Source: Gallaecimonas sp045291545 (GTDB lineage: Bacteria; Pseudomonadota; Gammaproteobacteria; Enterobacterales; Gallaecimonadaceae). Taken from it: a stretch of 64,000 nucleotides of DNA. Below, piece by piece: positions 16,448 through 26,200 of the stretch. Positions within the stretch are counted from its first letter, which is position 1; the number at the start of each line of letters is the position of its first letter. The notes beneath the pieces are model-generated. The model made no database searches. It had not been told where the DNA came from and saw nothing but the letters and a program-made list of their open reading frames with translations. A program made the translations under genes and the position numbers. The stretch is taken from NCBI RefSeq assembly GCF_045291545.1, contig NZ_CP149514.1, positions 2,170,001 through 2,234,000 on the forward strand, written 5' to 3'.

Positions 16448-19057
16448 ATGAGCCTTAACAACCAGCGAACAGACGATTACCTGGGCCAAACCGCCCGGCA
16501 TACGGCAAGGCAGCTGCAGGTGGTCCCCGCCACCGGCCTCACCGACAGCGAAGTTCAGGCCAGGTTGCAGCGCTTTGGCTACAACGAGATCACCGCCCGG
16601 GAAGAACCCCTGTGGCATCGCGTGTTTCGCCGCTTCTGGGGGCCAATACCCTGGATGATCGAGGTTGCGGCAGTGCTGTCTGTGGTGGTTGGCAAGTGGG
16701 ATGACCTTGTCATCATTACCATTATGCTGCTGGTGAATGCCGGGCTGGACTTTTTTCAGGAGCACCGGGCTCTTAACTCCCTTAAGGCTCTCAAGCAACG
16801 CCTCAAGGCCGAGAGCATCGTGTTACGCAACGGAGCATTTAAGACCATCCCCACACGGGAGCTGGTTCCGGGTGACATTGTCAGGCTGCGTATTGGCAAT
16901 ATCGTACCCGCGGATGTACAGCTTCTTGATGGCGACTACCTGTCGCTGGACCAATCGGCACTTACCGGCGAGTCACTGCCCGTCAACAAGAAGGCCGACG
17001 AGATTGCCTATGCCAGCACCATCGTCAAGCAGGGGGAGATGCTGGCAGTGGTGGTCAATACCGCTGCCCGAACCAATTTCCACAGTGTGGTTGCGCTAGT
17101 GGCCAAGGCATCGCTGGAAGAGCGTAGCCACTTCCAGAAGATGGTGATCCGTATCGGTGACTTCCTGATCCTGCTCACCATCGCCCTGGTGGTGCTGATC
17201 GTCATGGTGTCACTGTTTCGCCACGAACATTATCTGGAAATCGTCCGCTTCGCCCTGGTACTCGCGGTGGCGGCCATTCCGGTGGCCTTGCCGGCGGTGC
17301 TGTCGGTAACCATGGCGGTGGGTGCACTCAACCTGGCCCGCCGGCAGGCCATCGTGTCGCGCCTGACCGCCATCGAGGAACTGGCCGGGGTGGACGTGTT
17401 CTGCTCTGACAAAACCGGCACTCTGACACAGAACCAAATGCAGGTGGCCGAGCCGGTAGTCTTTGCCGGCCACGATTTAGCTGATCTGTTCCGCCTGGCG
17501 GCGCTAGCCTCCAAGCTGGAAAATCAGGACCCCATCGAACTGCCGATATTCGAGTACATCAAAAATAAACTGCCGGATGCGGACTGGCAGTCCTACCGCC
17601 AACTTTCCTTCACGCCCTTTGATCCGATCCGCAAACGCACCGAGGCTGAGGTGCAAAAAGGCGAGGACCGGTTCGTGGCCATGAAGGGCGCGGCCCAGGT
17701 TATGCTGGCGATGGCAGAGCTCGACGACCAGCAGATACATGACATTAACCAGACCGTGGAGCAACTCGCTGGCAAGGGCTATCGAACCCTGGCGGTCGGC
17801 CGCCAGCGTGGTGATGCGCCGCTGGAGCTGCTGGGCCTGCTACCACTTTACGACCCGCCTCGGGAGGACTCCAGGCAGGTCATCGCTGACATGAACGCAG
17901 ACGGTGTCGAGGTGAAGATGGTCACCGGCGACAACCTAGCCATTGCCCGCCAGATCGGTGGCCTGCTGGGGCTGGCACAGCACAGTTTGCGCGCCAGGCA
18001 GCTAACGGGCAGCGCCAGTAATGAGCTGCTGGCCCTGGCTTCGGTACTGTCGGGGGCTATCTACCAGAAGCTAAAGCCGGAGGTAAGCAGCAAGGATGTA
18101 CAGCGTTTTGCCGCAGAGGTGATCGAAACCCTAAAGGCAAACTATGACACCAGCCTGCTGGATCAAGAATTTATCCACACCCACGAATCGGCCATCGTGA
18201 AGATGATCGAGTCGGTAAACGTTTTTGCCGAAGTGGTGCCAGAGGATAAGTACCGTATCGTCGACGCCCTGCAAAAGGCCGGGCACATCGTTGCCATGAC
18301 CGGTGATGGCGTCAACGACGCCCCGGCGCTGAAGAAGGCCGACTGCGGTATCGCCGTGGCTAATGCCACTGATGCGGCACGCGCGGCCGCCGATATTATA
18401 CTGACCGCGCCTAGCTTGGGAGTCATCAATGCAGCACTGAAACAGGCGCGGATCACCTTCGAGCGGATGAAGAGCTATTCCATCTTCCGCATCACCGAAA
18501 CCATCCGCATCATCCTGTTCATAGCGCTCAGCATCGTAGTCTTCAATTTCTATCCCATCACCGCACTGATGATCATCCTGTTGGCACTGCTGAATGACCT
18601 GCCCATCCTGGCCATTGCCTACGATAACACCAAGGTCAGCCCACGCCCGGTGCGCTGGAATATGCAGGAGATCCTGATAATTGCCAGTGTACTTGGCATA
18701 GCCGGCGTGACTGCCTCCTTTTTGCTGTTCTTCCTGTTGCAAAAAGCTGGTGTCGCCGAGCCGGTGATCCAGACCATGCTATTTCTCAAGCTGATTGTGG
18801 CGGGGCACAGCACGCTGTATATCACGCGCTCACAGAGCTGGTTCTGGAAGCGCCCCTACCCGGCACCGCTGTTGCTGGCGGCCACCTTCGGCACAGAGTT
18901 CGTCGGCACCCTGATGGCGGTTTATGGGATATTCGTCACGGCTATTGGCTGGGAGAACGCCCTGTGGATGTGGGGCTATGCGCTGGCATGGTTCGTGGTC
19001 AATGACGTGCTCAAGATGCTCACCTACCGGATGCTACGGGCCAGGGAAATGATCTGA
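16448..19057 (+). CDS. P-type (P3A) plasma-membrane proton-ATPase
   Basis: This 869-residue ATPase is of the plasma-membrane H+-pump class, also found in some bacteria and archaea. It has an N-terminal cation-ATPase domain, the TGES actuator loop at 173-176, the phosphorylation site DKTGTLT starting at Asp321, and the hinge GDGVND at 619-624. About ten membrane helices include a PVALPA motif before the phosphorylation site. The family pumps protons out using ATP. It lies alone between two partial copies of another gene pair, which suggests insertion. Mg2+ transport is an alternative reading of annotation but less likely. Confidence 0.88.
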   Translation: MSLNNQRTDDYLGQTARHTARQLQVVPATGLTDSEVQARLQRFGYNEITAREEPLWHRVFRRFWGPIPWMIEVAAVLSVVVGKWDDLVIITIMLLVNAGLDFFQEHRALNSLKALKQRLKAESIVLRNGAFKTIPTRELVPGDIVRLRIGNIVPADVQLLDGDYLSLDQSALTGESLPVNKKADEIAYASTIVKQGEMLAVVVNTAARTNFHSVVALVAKASLEERSHFQKMVIRIGDFLILLTIALVVLIVMVSLFRHEHYLEIVRFALVLAVAAIPVALPAVLSVTMAVGALNLARRQAIVSRLTAIEELAGVDVFCSDKTGTLTQNQMQVAEPVVFAGHDLADLFRLAALASKLENQDPIELPIFEYIKNKLPDADWQSYRQLSFTPFDPIRKRTEAEVQKGEDRFVAMKGAAQVMLAMAELDDQQIHDINQTVEQLAGKGYRTLAVGRQRGDAPLELLGLLPLYDPPREDSRQVIADMNADGVEVKMVTGDNLAIARQIGGLLGLAQHSLRARQLTGSASNELLALASVLSGAIYQKLKPEVSSKDVQRFAAEVIETLKANYDTSLLDQEFIHTHESAIVKMIESVNVFAEVVPEDKYRIVDALQKAGHIVAMTGDGVNDAPALKKADCGIAVANATDAARAAADIILTAPSLGVINAALKQARITFERMKSYSIFRITETIRIILFIALSIVVFNFYPITALMIILLALLNDLPILAIAYDNTKVSPRPVRWNMQEILIIASVLGIAGVTASFLLFFLLQKAGVAEPVIQTMLFLKLIVAGHSTLYITRSQSWFWKRPYPAPLLLAATFGTEFVGTLMAVYGIFVTAIGWENALWMWGYALAWFVVNDVLKMLTYRMLRAREMI

Positions 19058-19099
19058 ATGGGGCAAGAGGCTGCTATCGGTGCTTCATTGCAAAGCGCT

Positions 19100-19315
19100 T
19101 TTGCCAGCCTACGCTTATGGCAACAAAACCACCAAGGAGAGACCGGCATGATAATTAACGGCACTTTTGATGTGACCTTGAGCCCGCTGGCATCCACCCT
19201 CACTGATAACGCCGGCGTAGTCATAAAACGCATGGCCATTGCAAAGACCTTTCATGGTGAACTGGCGGCCCAAAGCCAGGGCGAGATGCTCAGCGCCATG
19301 GCAGCCACGCCGGGT
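19100..19315 (+). repeat. Duplicated segment, copy 2
   Basis: This is the partner of 15793-15990. Its first about 48 bases are a decayed tail of the DUF7010-like gene, with a 2-base deletion in the AAAA(GA)CC run. The rest is the start of the intact DUF3224 gene. Confidence 0.75.
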
Positions 19316-19540
19316 TCGGCCGGTTATGTGGCCCTTGAACAGGTGTCAGGTACGTTGGCCGGTAAACAAGGCAGCTTTGTGCTGATGCACTACGGAGTAA
19401 TGGCTGACGGCCATAACCGCTTGCAGCTGGAAGTCGTGCCGGGCTCCGGCAGTGATGAGCTGGCAGGGCTATCTGGCAGCATGGGTATTACCATCAAAGA
19501 AGGGCAACACTTTTACACTTTTGATTATCAGCTTGGCTAA
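19148..19540 (+). CDS. DUF3224 domain protein
   Basis: The 130-residue protein begins with INGTFDVTLSPL and contains the DUF3224 pattern: MAIAKTFHGELAAQSQGEML, then GYVALEQVSGTLAGKQGSFVLMHYG, then EVVPGSGSDELAGLSG. The family is a small beta-rich fold of unknown role. AAGGAGAGA upstream is the ribosome site. An in-frame ATG at 19058 lies in the repeat of the other gene and is unlikely to be used. A broken copy is at 15843. Confidence 0.85.
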   Translation: MIINGTFDVTLSPLASTLTDNAGVVIKRMAIAKTFHGELAAQSQGEMLSAMAATPGSAGYVALEQVSGTLAGKQGSFVLMHYGVMADGHNRLQLEVVPGSGSDELAGLSGSMGITIKEGQHFYTFDYQLG

Positions 19541-19612
19541 ACCGCTGGTGCAGACAGCAGCGCCGCCAGCGGTTACAATTTCGCACTCTGTTATCTGTGA
19601 AGAAGCATTCCC

Positions 19613-20335
19613 ATGGGCCGAGCGTTTAACAACCGTAAAGAATCCATGGCCAAAACGGCCGCAACCAAAACCAAGATTTATTCCAAGTACGGCCGCAGTA
19701 TCTATGTCTGCGCCAAGCAAGGCGGCACTGACCCCAACGGTAACCTGACCCTGCGCGGCCTGATTGACCGCGCGAAAAAAGATCAGGTGCCTGCGCACGT
19801 GATTGAAAAAGCCCTCGACAAAGCCAGCGGTGCCGGTGGTGAAGACTTTCAGCCCGCACTGTACGAAGGCATTGGCCCCGGTGGCGCCATGGTGCTGATC
19901 AGCGCCCTGACCGACAACCCCAACCGTACCTTTGGCGAAATTCGCGGGGTGTTCTCGCGCTGCAAGGCAAAACTGGGCACCCAGGGGTCGGTGTCACACA
20001 TGTTCGACAACCGCGCCATGTTCGTGTTTGCCGGCGACGACGAAGAGCCTGCATTGGAAGCACTGATGGAAGCGGATGTGGATGTTTCTGACATCGACTG
20101 CGAAGATGGCATGATTACCGTGCTGGTGCCGCCAACCGAGTTCTACAAAACCAAAACTGCGTTGCAGGAAATGAACCCGGAAATTGACTTCGAAGTAGAA
20201 GAAATCACCTACCTGCCGCATGTTGAGCACGCCCTGGCCGGTGAAGATGCTGAAAGCTTTGAACGCTTTGCTGGCATGCTGAACGAACTGGAAGACGTGC
20301 AGGAGATCTACCACAACGGCAGCTTTACCAGCTAA
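19613..20335 (+). CDS. YebC/PmpR-family protein (YeeN-like)
   Basis: The 240-residue protein opens MGRAFNNRKESMAK, the variant opening of YeeN-type members. It carries the family blocks GNLTLRGLIDRAKKDQVPAHVIEKALDKA, YEGIGPGGAM, NRTFGEIR and a GSVSHMFD segment. YebC relatives were described as transcription regulators and more recently as ribosome-associated factors acting on proline-rich stalling. Which role applies here is unknown. A terminator follows. Confidence 0.9.
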   Translation: MGRAFNNRKESMAKTAATKTKIYSKYGRSIYVCAKQGGTDPNGNLTLRGLIDRAKKDQVPAHVIEKALDKASGAGGEDFQPALYEGIGPGGAMVLISALTDNPNRTFGEIRGVFSRCKAKLGTQGSVSHMFDNRAMFVFAGDDEEPALEALMEADVDVSDIDCEDGMITVLVPPTEFYKTKTALQEMNPEIDFEVEEITYLPHVEHALAGEDAESFERFAGMLNELEDVQEIYHNGSFTS

Positions 20336-20360
20336 CCTGCCTAGTAGCACCCCGAGCAGC

Positions 20361-20388
20361 AAAACGGCGCCAAGTGGCGCCGTTTTTG
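20361..20388. terminator. Bidirectional terminator after the yebC-family gene
   Basis: ACGGCGCC and GGCGCCGT arms with an AAGT loop, flanked by AAAA and TTTTT. It lies between convergent genes. Confidence 0.85.
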
Positions 20389-20392
20389 TTGC

Positions 20393-21058
20393 TCAATCCT
20401 GGTCGCTGGCGGGGGTGGAAAGGCCCACCAGAATGCCGTAGTAGCGGCCATTTTGTTGGCGAATGGGCAAGGCTTTAAGGTCAATGTTACCGCTCAGGCG
20501 CTGGTCACTGACGATGCCCTGAATACCGGAACTGATGGCCTGGCGGTCGCCACTGGAAAGCACCACACCACACAGCTCGTCAGAGCAACCAAGGTTGTCA
20601 GTGTAGATGCCCTGGCCAGCATCGGCGGTGTTCTGCGCCACCACTTCCACCAGCAGGCTTTCGTTATCAGAGGCTGATGAATCTGATTGCTGCATCGACA
20701 GCGCTGAAATACCGTTTTGAATCTGCATGATGCTGAGTTTGTCGAGGCTGTCAGCATCAAAGTGCAGGTTGCCGTCTTTGTCGGTACTGACCAGCCTATC
20801 AAGATTTGGTAGCGTACTTTGGTCCAGCGACACCTTAGGTTTGGCCGGAGTGCTGCCATCGTTGTCGCTATTATCACTGCTGCTGGTGTTGTTATCGCCG
20901 CTGTCGTTGCTGGCGCTCATGGCGCTGTTGTCATCCATTGGCGTTACAGCGACGCCTTGCTGCGGTTGCGGCGGTGGCCCGTCGTGCATAAACAGCTTCA
21001 CATAGGCCAGCAGTACCAGCGCCAAACCCAGAATCACAAAGGCAATATTTCTCATCAC
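20393..21058 (-). CDS. Hypothetical membrane-anchored periplasmic protein
   Basis: I do not recognise this 221-residue protein. It has a short N-terminal membrane anchor (about 5-23), a P/Q-rich stretch, then a low-complexity Ser/Asp/Asn linker (about 45-70). A C-terminal domain of about 140 residues contains a two-cysteine segment (NLGCSDELCGVV) and a closing RYYGILVGLSTPA. The layout suggests a tethered periplasmic domain. It is monocistronic, with no informative neighbour. Confidence 0.7.
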   Translation of the reverse strand: MMRNIAFVILGLALVLLAYVKLFMHDGPPPQPQQGVAVTPMDDNSAMSASNDSGDNNTSSSDNSDNDGSTPAKPKVSLDQSTLPNLDRLVSTDKDGNLHFDADSLDKLSIMQIQNGISALSMQQSDSSASDNESLLVEVVAQNTADAGQGIYTDNLGCSDELCGVVLSSGDRQAISSGIQGIVSDQRLSGNIDLKALPIRQQNGRYYGILVGLSTPASDQD

Positions 21059-21234
21059 GGCAGTCGACTAATAAATGGAGTACTTACGGTGGCAAATCCG
21101 GCATGCTTTTGGCAAGCCCAAGGGCACTTTTGTTTAGGCAGGGTTGGTGAAAGATAAATAGCCTGGCCCCGGTCTGATGTTTTGGCTGCCTGCGCCGCCA
21201 TAACAACGTAACATCAACCCCGTAACAACATTGG

Positions 21235-22047
21235 ATGGCAAATAGCACCATGCTCAGTTTTTCCATTGGCCCCCTAGCCTTACCCGCTCGGCCCCTGCTG
21301 TTACTGATCGCCTTTGGCCTGGCAGTGCTGGCCGGCAGCCTGGCGGCAAAACGGCAAGGCCGAAACCCGGAGTCAGCTCTTTTTGCACTACTGCTGTTTG
21401 GCCTGCTGGTAGCACGGGTAGGCTTTGTATTGCGTTATCAGCAGCAATATCAGAGTAACTGGTGGCAGGCGCTGGATGTGCGAGACGGTGGTTTTTGGCT
21501 GTGGCCGGCCTTGCTGGCAGTGCTGCTGGGAGCTGTGGCACTGGCCTGGAGGAAACCAGCGCTGCGCTGGACCCTGGGGCTGGCGCTGGGTACCGGTATG
21601 GTCACCGGCCTGACCGGGCTGGCATTGATCCGCCACCTGGAACTGCAACAGCCACTACCCAATGAAACCCTGTATTCGCTGGCTGGCCAGCCAGCCAGTC
21701 TCAGCCAGTTTCACGGTAAGCCGCTGGTGGTCAATTACTGGGCGAGCTGGTGCCCGCCGTGCCGCCGGGAAATGCCGGTACTGGCCGAGGCTCAGCAACA
21801 CTACCCCGATGTGCAGTTTGTGTTCGTTAATCAGGGCGAAGATCTGATGACCGTGGCAAACTACCTGCAACAGCAAAAGCTGAACCTTCAGCATGTGCTG
21901 CTGGCCCCCAAGGGAGCCAGCGCCGTACCCATGACACTCTTTTTTGATGCCAGTGGCAAACTGGCAGACAGTCACTTAGGTAGCCTGTCTGCGGCAACTC
22001 TGGCACATTACCTTCAGCAGATAAAATCCGACAGGAGTATGAAATGA
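21235..22047 (+). CDS. TlpA-type thiol-disulfide oxidoreductase with N-terminal membrane domain
   Basis: The 270-residue protein has four N-terminal hydrophobic segments (about 13-130) resembling a reduced Lgt-like membrane domain. A TlpA/ResA thioredoxin fold carries the active site WASWCPPC near 166-173, facing the periplasm. It probably reduces or exchanges disulfides in exported proteins. It overlaps dsbG by ATGA, and a DsrE-like gene follows, so the three form an operon devoted to thiol chemistry. Confidence 0.87.
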   Translation: MANSTMLSFSIGPLALPARPLLLLIAFGLAVLAGSLAAKRQGRNPESALFALLLFGLLVARVGFVLRYQQQYQSNWWQALDVRDGGFWLWPALLAVLLGAVALAWRKPALRWTLGLALGTGMVTGLTGLALIRHLELQQPLPNETLYSLAGQPASLSQFHGKPLVVNYWASWCPPCRREMPVLAEAQQHYPDVQFVFVNQGEDLMTVANYLQQQKLNLQHVLLAPKGASAVPMTLFFDASGKLADSHLGSLSAATLAHYLQQIKSDRSMK

Positions 22048-22793
22048 GAGCCTTATTGGCACTAGTGCTGGCCAGCGGTCTGGCCCAGGCAGCCGACAAA
22101 CTGCCCGCCCCCATCGCCATGATGGAACAGCAAGGCGTGAAAATCGTCGGCACCTTTGATGCCCCCGGTGGCCTCAAAGGCTACGCAGCGCAGGTGCGCA
22201 ATCAGGCCCTGGCCCTGTACCTGACTCCGGACGGTAAGCACGTGATCACCGGCTACATGTACGACACCAAGGGCAATAACGTCAGCGAAGAGATCCTCGA
22301 CAAACTGGTTTACCAGCCGCAGTACAAAAAAGACTGGCAGGCGCTGCAATCGAGCAACTACATCAAGGACGGCGCTGACAGTGCCAAGCGCGTTATTTAC
22401 ATGTTCAGTGACGCCAACTGCCCTTACTGTAACCACGTCTGGCGTGACGCCCGCCCCTGGGTAGAAGCCGGTAAAGTGCAGATCCGCCACGTCATGGTCG
22501 GCATTTTGCGCCAAAGCAGCCTGACCAAGGCCGCAGCCATTATGGCCTCTAAAGATCCGTCAAAAACCCTGCACAACTATGAGCAGAACCGCGAACACGC
22601 GCAGCTGCCGGATATGGCCAAGATCCCCGACAACATCCGCAAGGAGCTGAGCCATAACTATCAGCTGATGCAACAAATGGGCATTAACGCCACTCCGGCC
22701 ATTTACTTCAAAAATGATGACGGCCAGGTGCAGCGCATCAACGGCGCGCCGCGTGGTGCCCAGTTAGAAATGGTGTTTGGACCCAAGCCCTGA
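22044..22793 (+). CDS. dsbG: Thiol:disulfide interchange protein DsbG
   Basis: The 249-residue protein has a signal peptide cleaved near residue 16, an N-terminal dimerisation domain, and a DsbC/DsbG-type thioredoxin fold. The CPYC site is at 126-129 and the cis-Pro loop ATP at 216-218. DsbG keeps single cysteines of periplasmic proteins reduced or isomerises disulfides. It lies between a TlpA-like gene and a DsrE-like gene, overlapping both. Confidence 0.9.
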   Translation: MRALLALVLASGLAQAADKLPAPIAMMEQQGVKIVGTFDAPGGLKGYAAQVRNQALALYLTPDGKHVITGYMYDTKGNNVSEEILDKLVYQPQYKKDWQALQSSNYIKDGADSAKRVIYMFSDANCPYCNHVWRDARPWVEAGKVQIRHVMVGILRQSSLTKAAAIMASKDPSKTLHNYEQNREHAQLPDMAKIPDNIRKELSHNYQLMQQMGINATPAIYFKNDDGQVQRINGAPRGAQLEMVFGPKP

Positions 22794-23215
22794 TGCCCCT
22801 GCCGTTAGGTACCATCAAGCACTGGCCCGGCAACGTCACGTTGCCGGACTCCACGTCACTGAAGGCCGTGCTGACGCTCAGTCAGGCTGACAACACGGCC
22901 AGTGCGCTGGAAAAAACAGCCCGCACCCTCAATCTGGCTGAATATGCCGGCATTACTACGGTGCAGCTGAAGCTGTTGTTATCTGGCCCAGCGGCGCAAC
23001 TGGCCAATACCAGCAGTGCTCTTTATGTCGCTCATCAGACGACCCTCAGCACCTTGTACAGCGCGGGTATTGAGGTTGCCGTGTGTAGCCAGGCGTTGGC
23101 CAGCCAGAGTATTCTCCCGGCACAAGTTGCGCCCGGCGTCACGGTGGTATTGTCAGCACTGACCAGCAGTATTGACTGGCAACAGCAGGGTTTTGCACTG
23201 TTGCCACAGGATTAA
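22793..23215 (+). CDS. DsrE-like sulfur-carrier family protein
   Basis: The 140-residue protein resembles the DsrE/DsrF-like fold. A mid-region beta-alpha pattern leads to GIEVAVCSQALASQSI with the conserved cysteine near 101, followed by PGVTVVLSALTSSIDWQQQGFALL. It has no signal peptide and would be cytoplasmic. The TGATG overlap with dsbG couples translation. A role in sulfur or persulfide handling is an inference from family and context. Confidence 0.7.
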   Translation: MPLPLGTIKHWPGNVTLPDSTSLKAVLTLSQADNTASALEKTARTLNLAEYAGITTVQLKLLLSGPAAQLANTSSALYVAHQTTLSTLYSAGIEVAVCSQALASQSILPAQVAPGVTVVLSALTSSIDWQQQGFALLPQD

Positions 23216-23243
23216 AAAAACCGGCCTAACAGCCGGTTTTTTT
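23214..23243. terminator. Bidirectional terminator between DsrE-like and RND genes
   Basis: CCGGC and GCCGG arms with a six-base loop, A7 on the left and T7 on the right. It lies between convergent genes. Confidence 0.85.
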
Positions 23244-26200
23244 ATTGCCGGGGCATACGGTAGAACAGGCTGTAGAGCACCGGTAGCACAATCAGGGTCA
23301 GCACCGTGGCAAAGCCCAGCCCGAACATGATCACCACCGCCAAGGATTGGAAAAAGGCGTCAAACAACAGCGGGATCATCCCCAAAATCGTGGTGATGGC
23401 CGCCATGCACACCGGCCGAACCCGGCTCACCGCAGCATGGATCAGCGCACTGAGCGGTGCCTTGCCGTCTTCCTGTTCCAGTTTGATTTGTTCCACCAGG
23501 ACGATGCCGTTTTTGACCAGCATGCCGCTCAGTGACAACAGCCCCAGCAACGCCATGAAGCTAAAAGAGGCATTCATCAGCAACAAACCACTGCTGACAC
23601 CAATCAGTGCCAGCGGCACCGTCAGCCAGATCACCAGGGGCTGGCGCACCGAGTTAAACAGCAACACGGTGATAATGAACATCAGCAGGTAGCCCATGGG
23701 CAGGCTCGAGAACAGGCTTTTTTGTGCATCGGCAGACTTTTCCTGTTCGCCACCCCAGCTCAGCTGGTAACCGGTCGGCAAGGTAATGGCCTCTACCGCT
23801 GGCCGAACCCTGGCGAGGATCTGGGCGGCGGTTTGTTCGCCCATGACATTAGGTTCGGCCTGCACGGTAATGGTGCGTTTGCGGTCACGACGCAAGATCA
23901 GCGGGTCTTCCCAGTCAGTATGAAAATCCGACACCACCTGGGTAATGGGCAGGTAACGGTTATAAACCGGACTCCACAGTTGCACATCACGAATGTTATC
24001 AGCCGCCAGCCGTTCACTGGCCGGTGGCCGGGCGATGATCGGCAGCATTTGGCTACCGTCCCGGTACAAGCCAACCATGGTGCCGGAAAAATTCATCGCC
24101 AGTACTTCGTCCAGTTGCTGGCGGGTAATACCGGAGCGGCGCGCCTGGGCTTCAGCAAACTGTGGGCGGATCACCTTGACCCGTTGGCGCCAGTCATGGC
24201 GAATCGACTCCAGCGCCGGATCTTGCTGGAATACCGCCTCGGCCTGAGCGGCCAGCGTACGCAGCACTTGTGGGTCCGGGCCGCTAAAACGCGCCTCAAT
24301 ACTGGCCTTGGGACTGGGGCCAATCATCAGCCGTTTTACCTTGGCAAAGGCATCACTGTGCTGGTGGCGCAGCAGCGCCCGGGTGGCAGCGATGACGCTA
24401 TTGAGTTGCTGGCGATCATCCAGGCTGATAATCAGCTGCCCGTAGGCGTCGTTATGCAGCTCCGGGGCATAAGTGAGCATAAAGCGCTGCGCCCCCTGGC
24501 CAATGGTGCTGGTGACCGCGCTAACATGCGGCACCTGCAACAGGCTGGCTTCCAGGCGCTTGATGTGCGCCTCGGTGGCGCGAATATCGCTACCCTGAGG
24601 CAGCCAGTAATCCACCAGAAACATGGGAGTATTGGACGGCGGAAAGAACGACTGCTTAACCTGGCCAAAGCCCAGGACTGCCGCAACCAGTGCTACCAGC
24701 ATCAACAGTAGCGTCAGTGGCCGGTGGCGAATGCACAGCGCCAGTAACCGCCGATAGGCCTGATAAACCGCGCCTTGATAAGGGTCCTGTGGCGCGTCAC
24801 TGCTGGCCACTGGCGATTCTTTGAAAAACAGATCACAGAAAAACGGCGTCAGGGTAATAGCGGTAAGCCACGACAGCCCTAAAGAGATCAACAGTACCCA
24901 AAACAACGAGCCGGCATATTCGCCGGTAGCATCTGCCGACAGGCCGATGGGCGCGAAAGCGGTAATGGCGATAACCGTCGCCCCCAGCAGTGGCCATTTG
25001 GTTTGCGCCACCACCTGCTTGGCTGCCTCAAGCTTGGTGAGCCGTTTTTGCAGGCCGATCAGCACTCCTTCGGTAATGACAATGGCGTTATCCACCAGCA
25101 TCCCCAGCGCAATGATCAGCGCCCCCAGAGAGATCCGTTGCAGCTCAATGTCCATCAGCTTCATGGCAATGAAGGTGCCGAGAATGGTCAGCAGCAGGAT
25201 CAGCCCCATCAGCACACCAGAGCGCACGCCCATGAACAGCAGTAGCACAATAATGACAATGGCTACCGCTTCGGCCAGGTTTACCAGGAAGTTGTTGACC
25301 GAATCGTCAACCAGCTGCGGCTGGTTGTAGATGGTTGCCAGCTGCATACCCACCGGCTGCTGATACGCCAGCGCCGCCAACCGCGCCCGGACCGCCTGCC
25401 CTACATCCACCACATTCACACTGCTGGCAAAGGACACCCCCAGCGTCAGCGCCGGCTGGCCGTTGTAGCGGTACAGATGTGACGGCACCTCGGCATAACC
25501 GCGGTGAATGCTGGCGACATCGCCAAGATACACCTGCGCCTGGGCACCCGGCTGGGAGATCAGTAGCTTTTCCATATCCTTGACTGACTGAAACTCGCCG
25601 GTGGGGTAGATACGCAGGTATTCATTGCCAACCCGGACATGGCCGCTGGCATTGACCGAGTTCTGGCTCGACAGCAACGCGAAGATCCGCTGCATGCTGA
25701 TCCCCAGCGCCGCCAGCCGCGCCCGCGACAGCTCAACGTAGACCTGTTGGCGCTGAGCGCCTTCCAGCTGCACCTTACCTACCCCCGGCACCAGTACCAG
25801 CTCGCGGCGCAGGTAATCGGCGTAGTTTTTCAGGTCCTGATAGGAATAGCCCTTACCGGTGATGGCGAAAAACATGCCATAAACATCGGCGTAATCATCT
25901 ATTACCTTGATCCGCTGCACACCGCCAGGCAGGGTTGGCTGCAAATCGCCGAGCTTGTTGCGCAGCTCATCCCAGATCTGTTGCAGGGCCTTTTTGCGGT
26001 AGATGGGCTTCATTTCCACCACTACCTGCGACAACCCTTCACTGGACGTGGAAGTGACGTAGTCAACATACGGCAGCGCCTGAATGGTCTGCTCGATGGG
26101 CAGGGTCAGTTCTTCTTCTACCTGGGTCGGGGACGCGCCGGGGTAACGGGTGATGATCATGGCCGACTTAATGGTAAAAGCCGGATCTTCCAGTTTTCCC

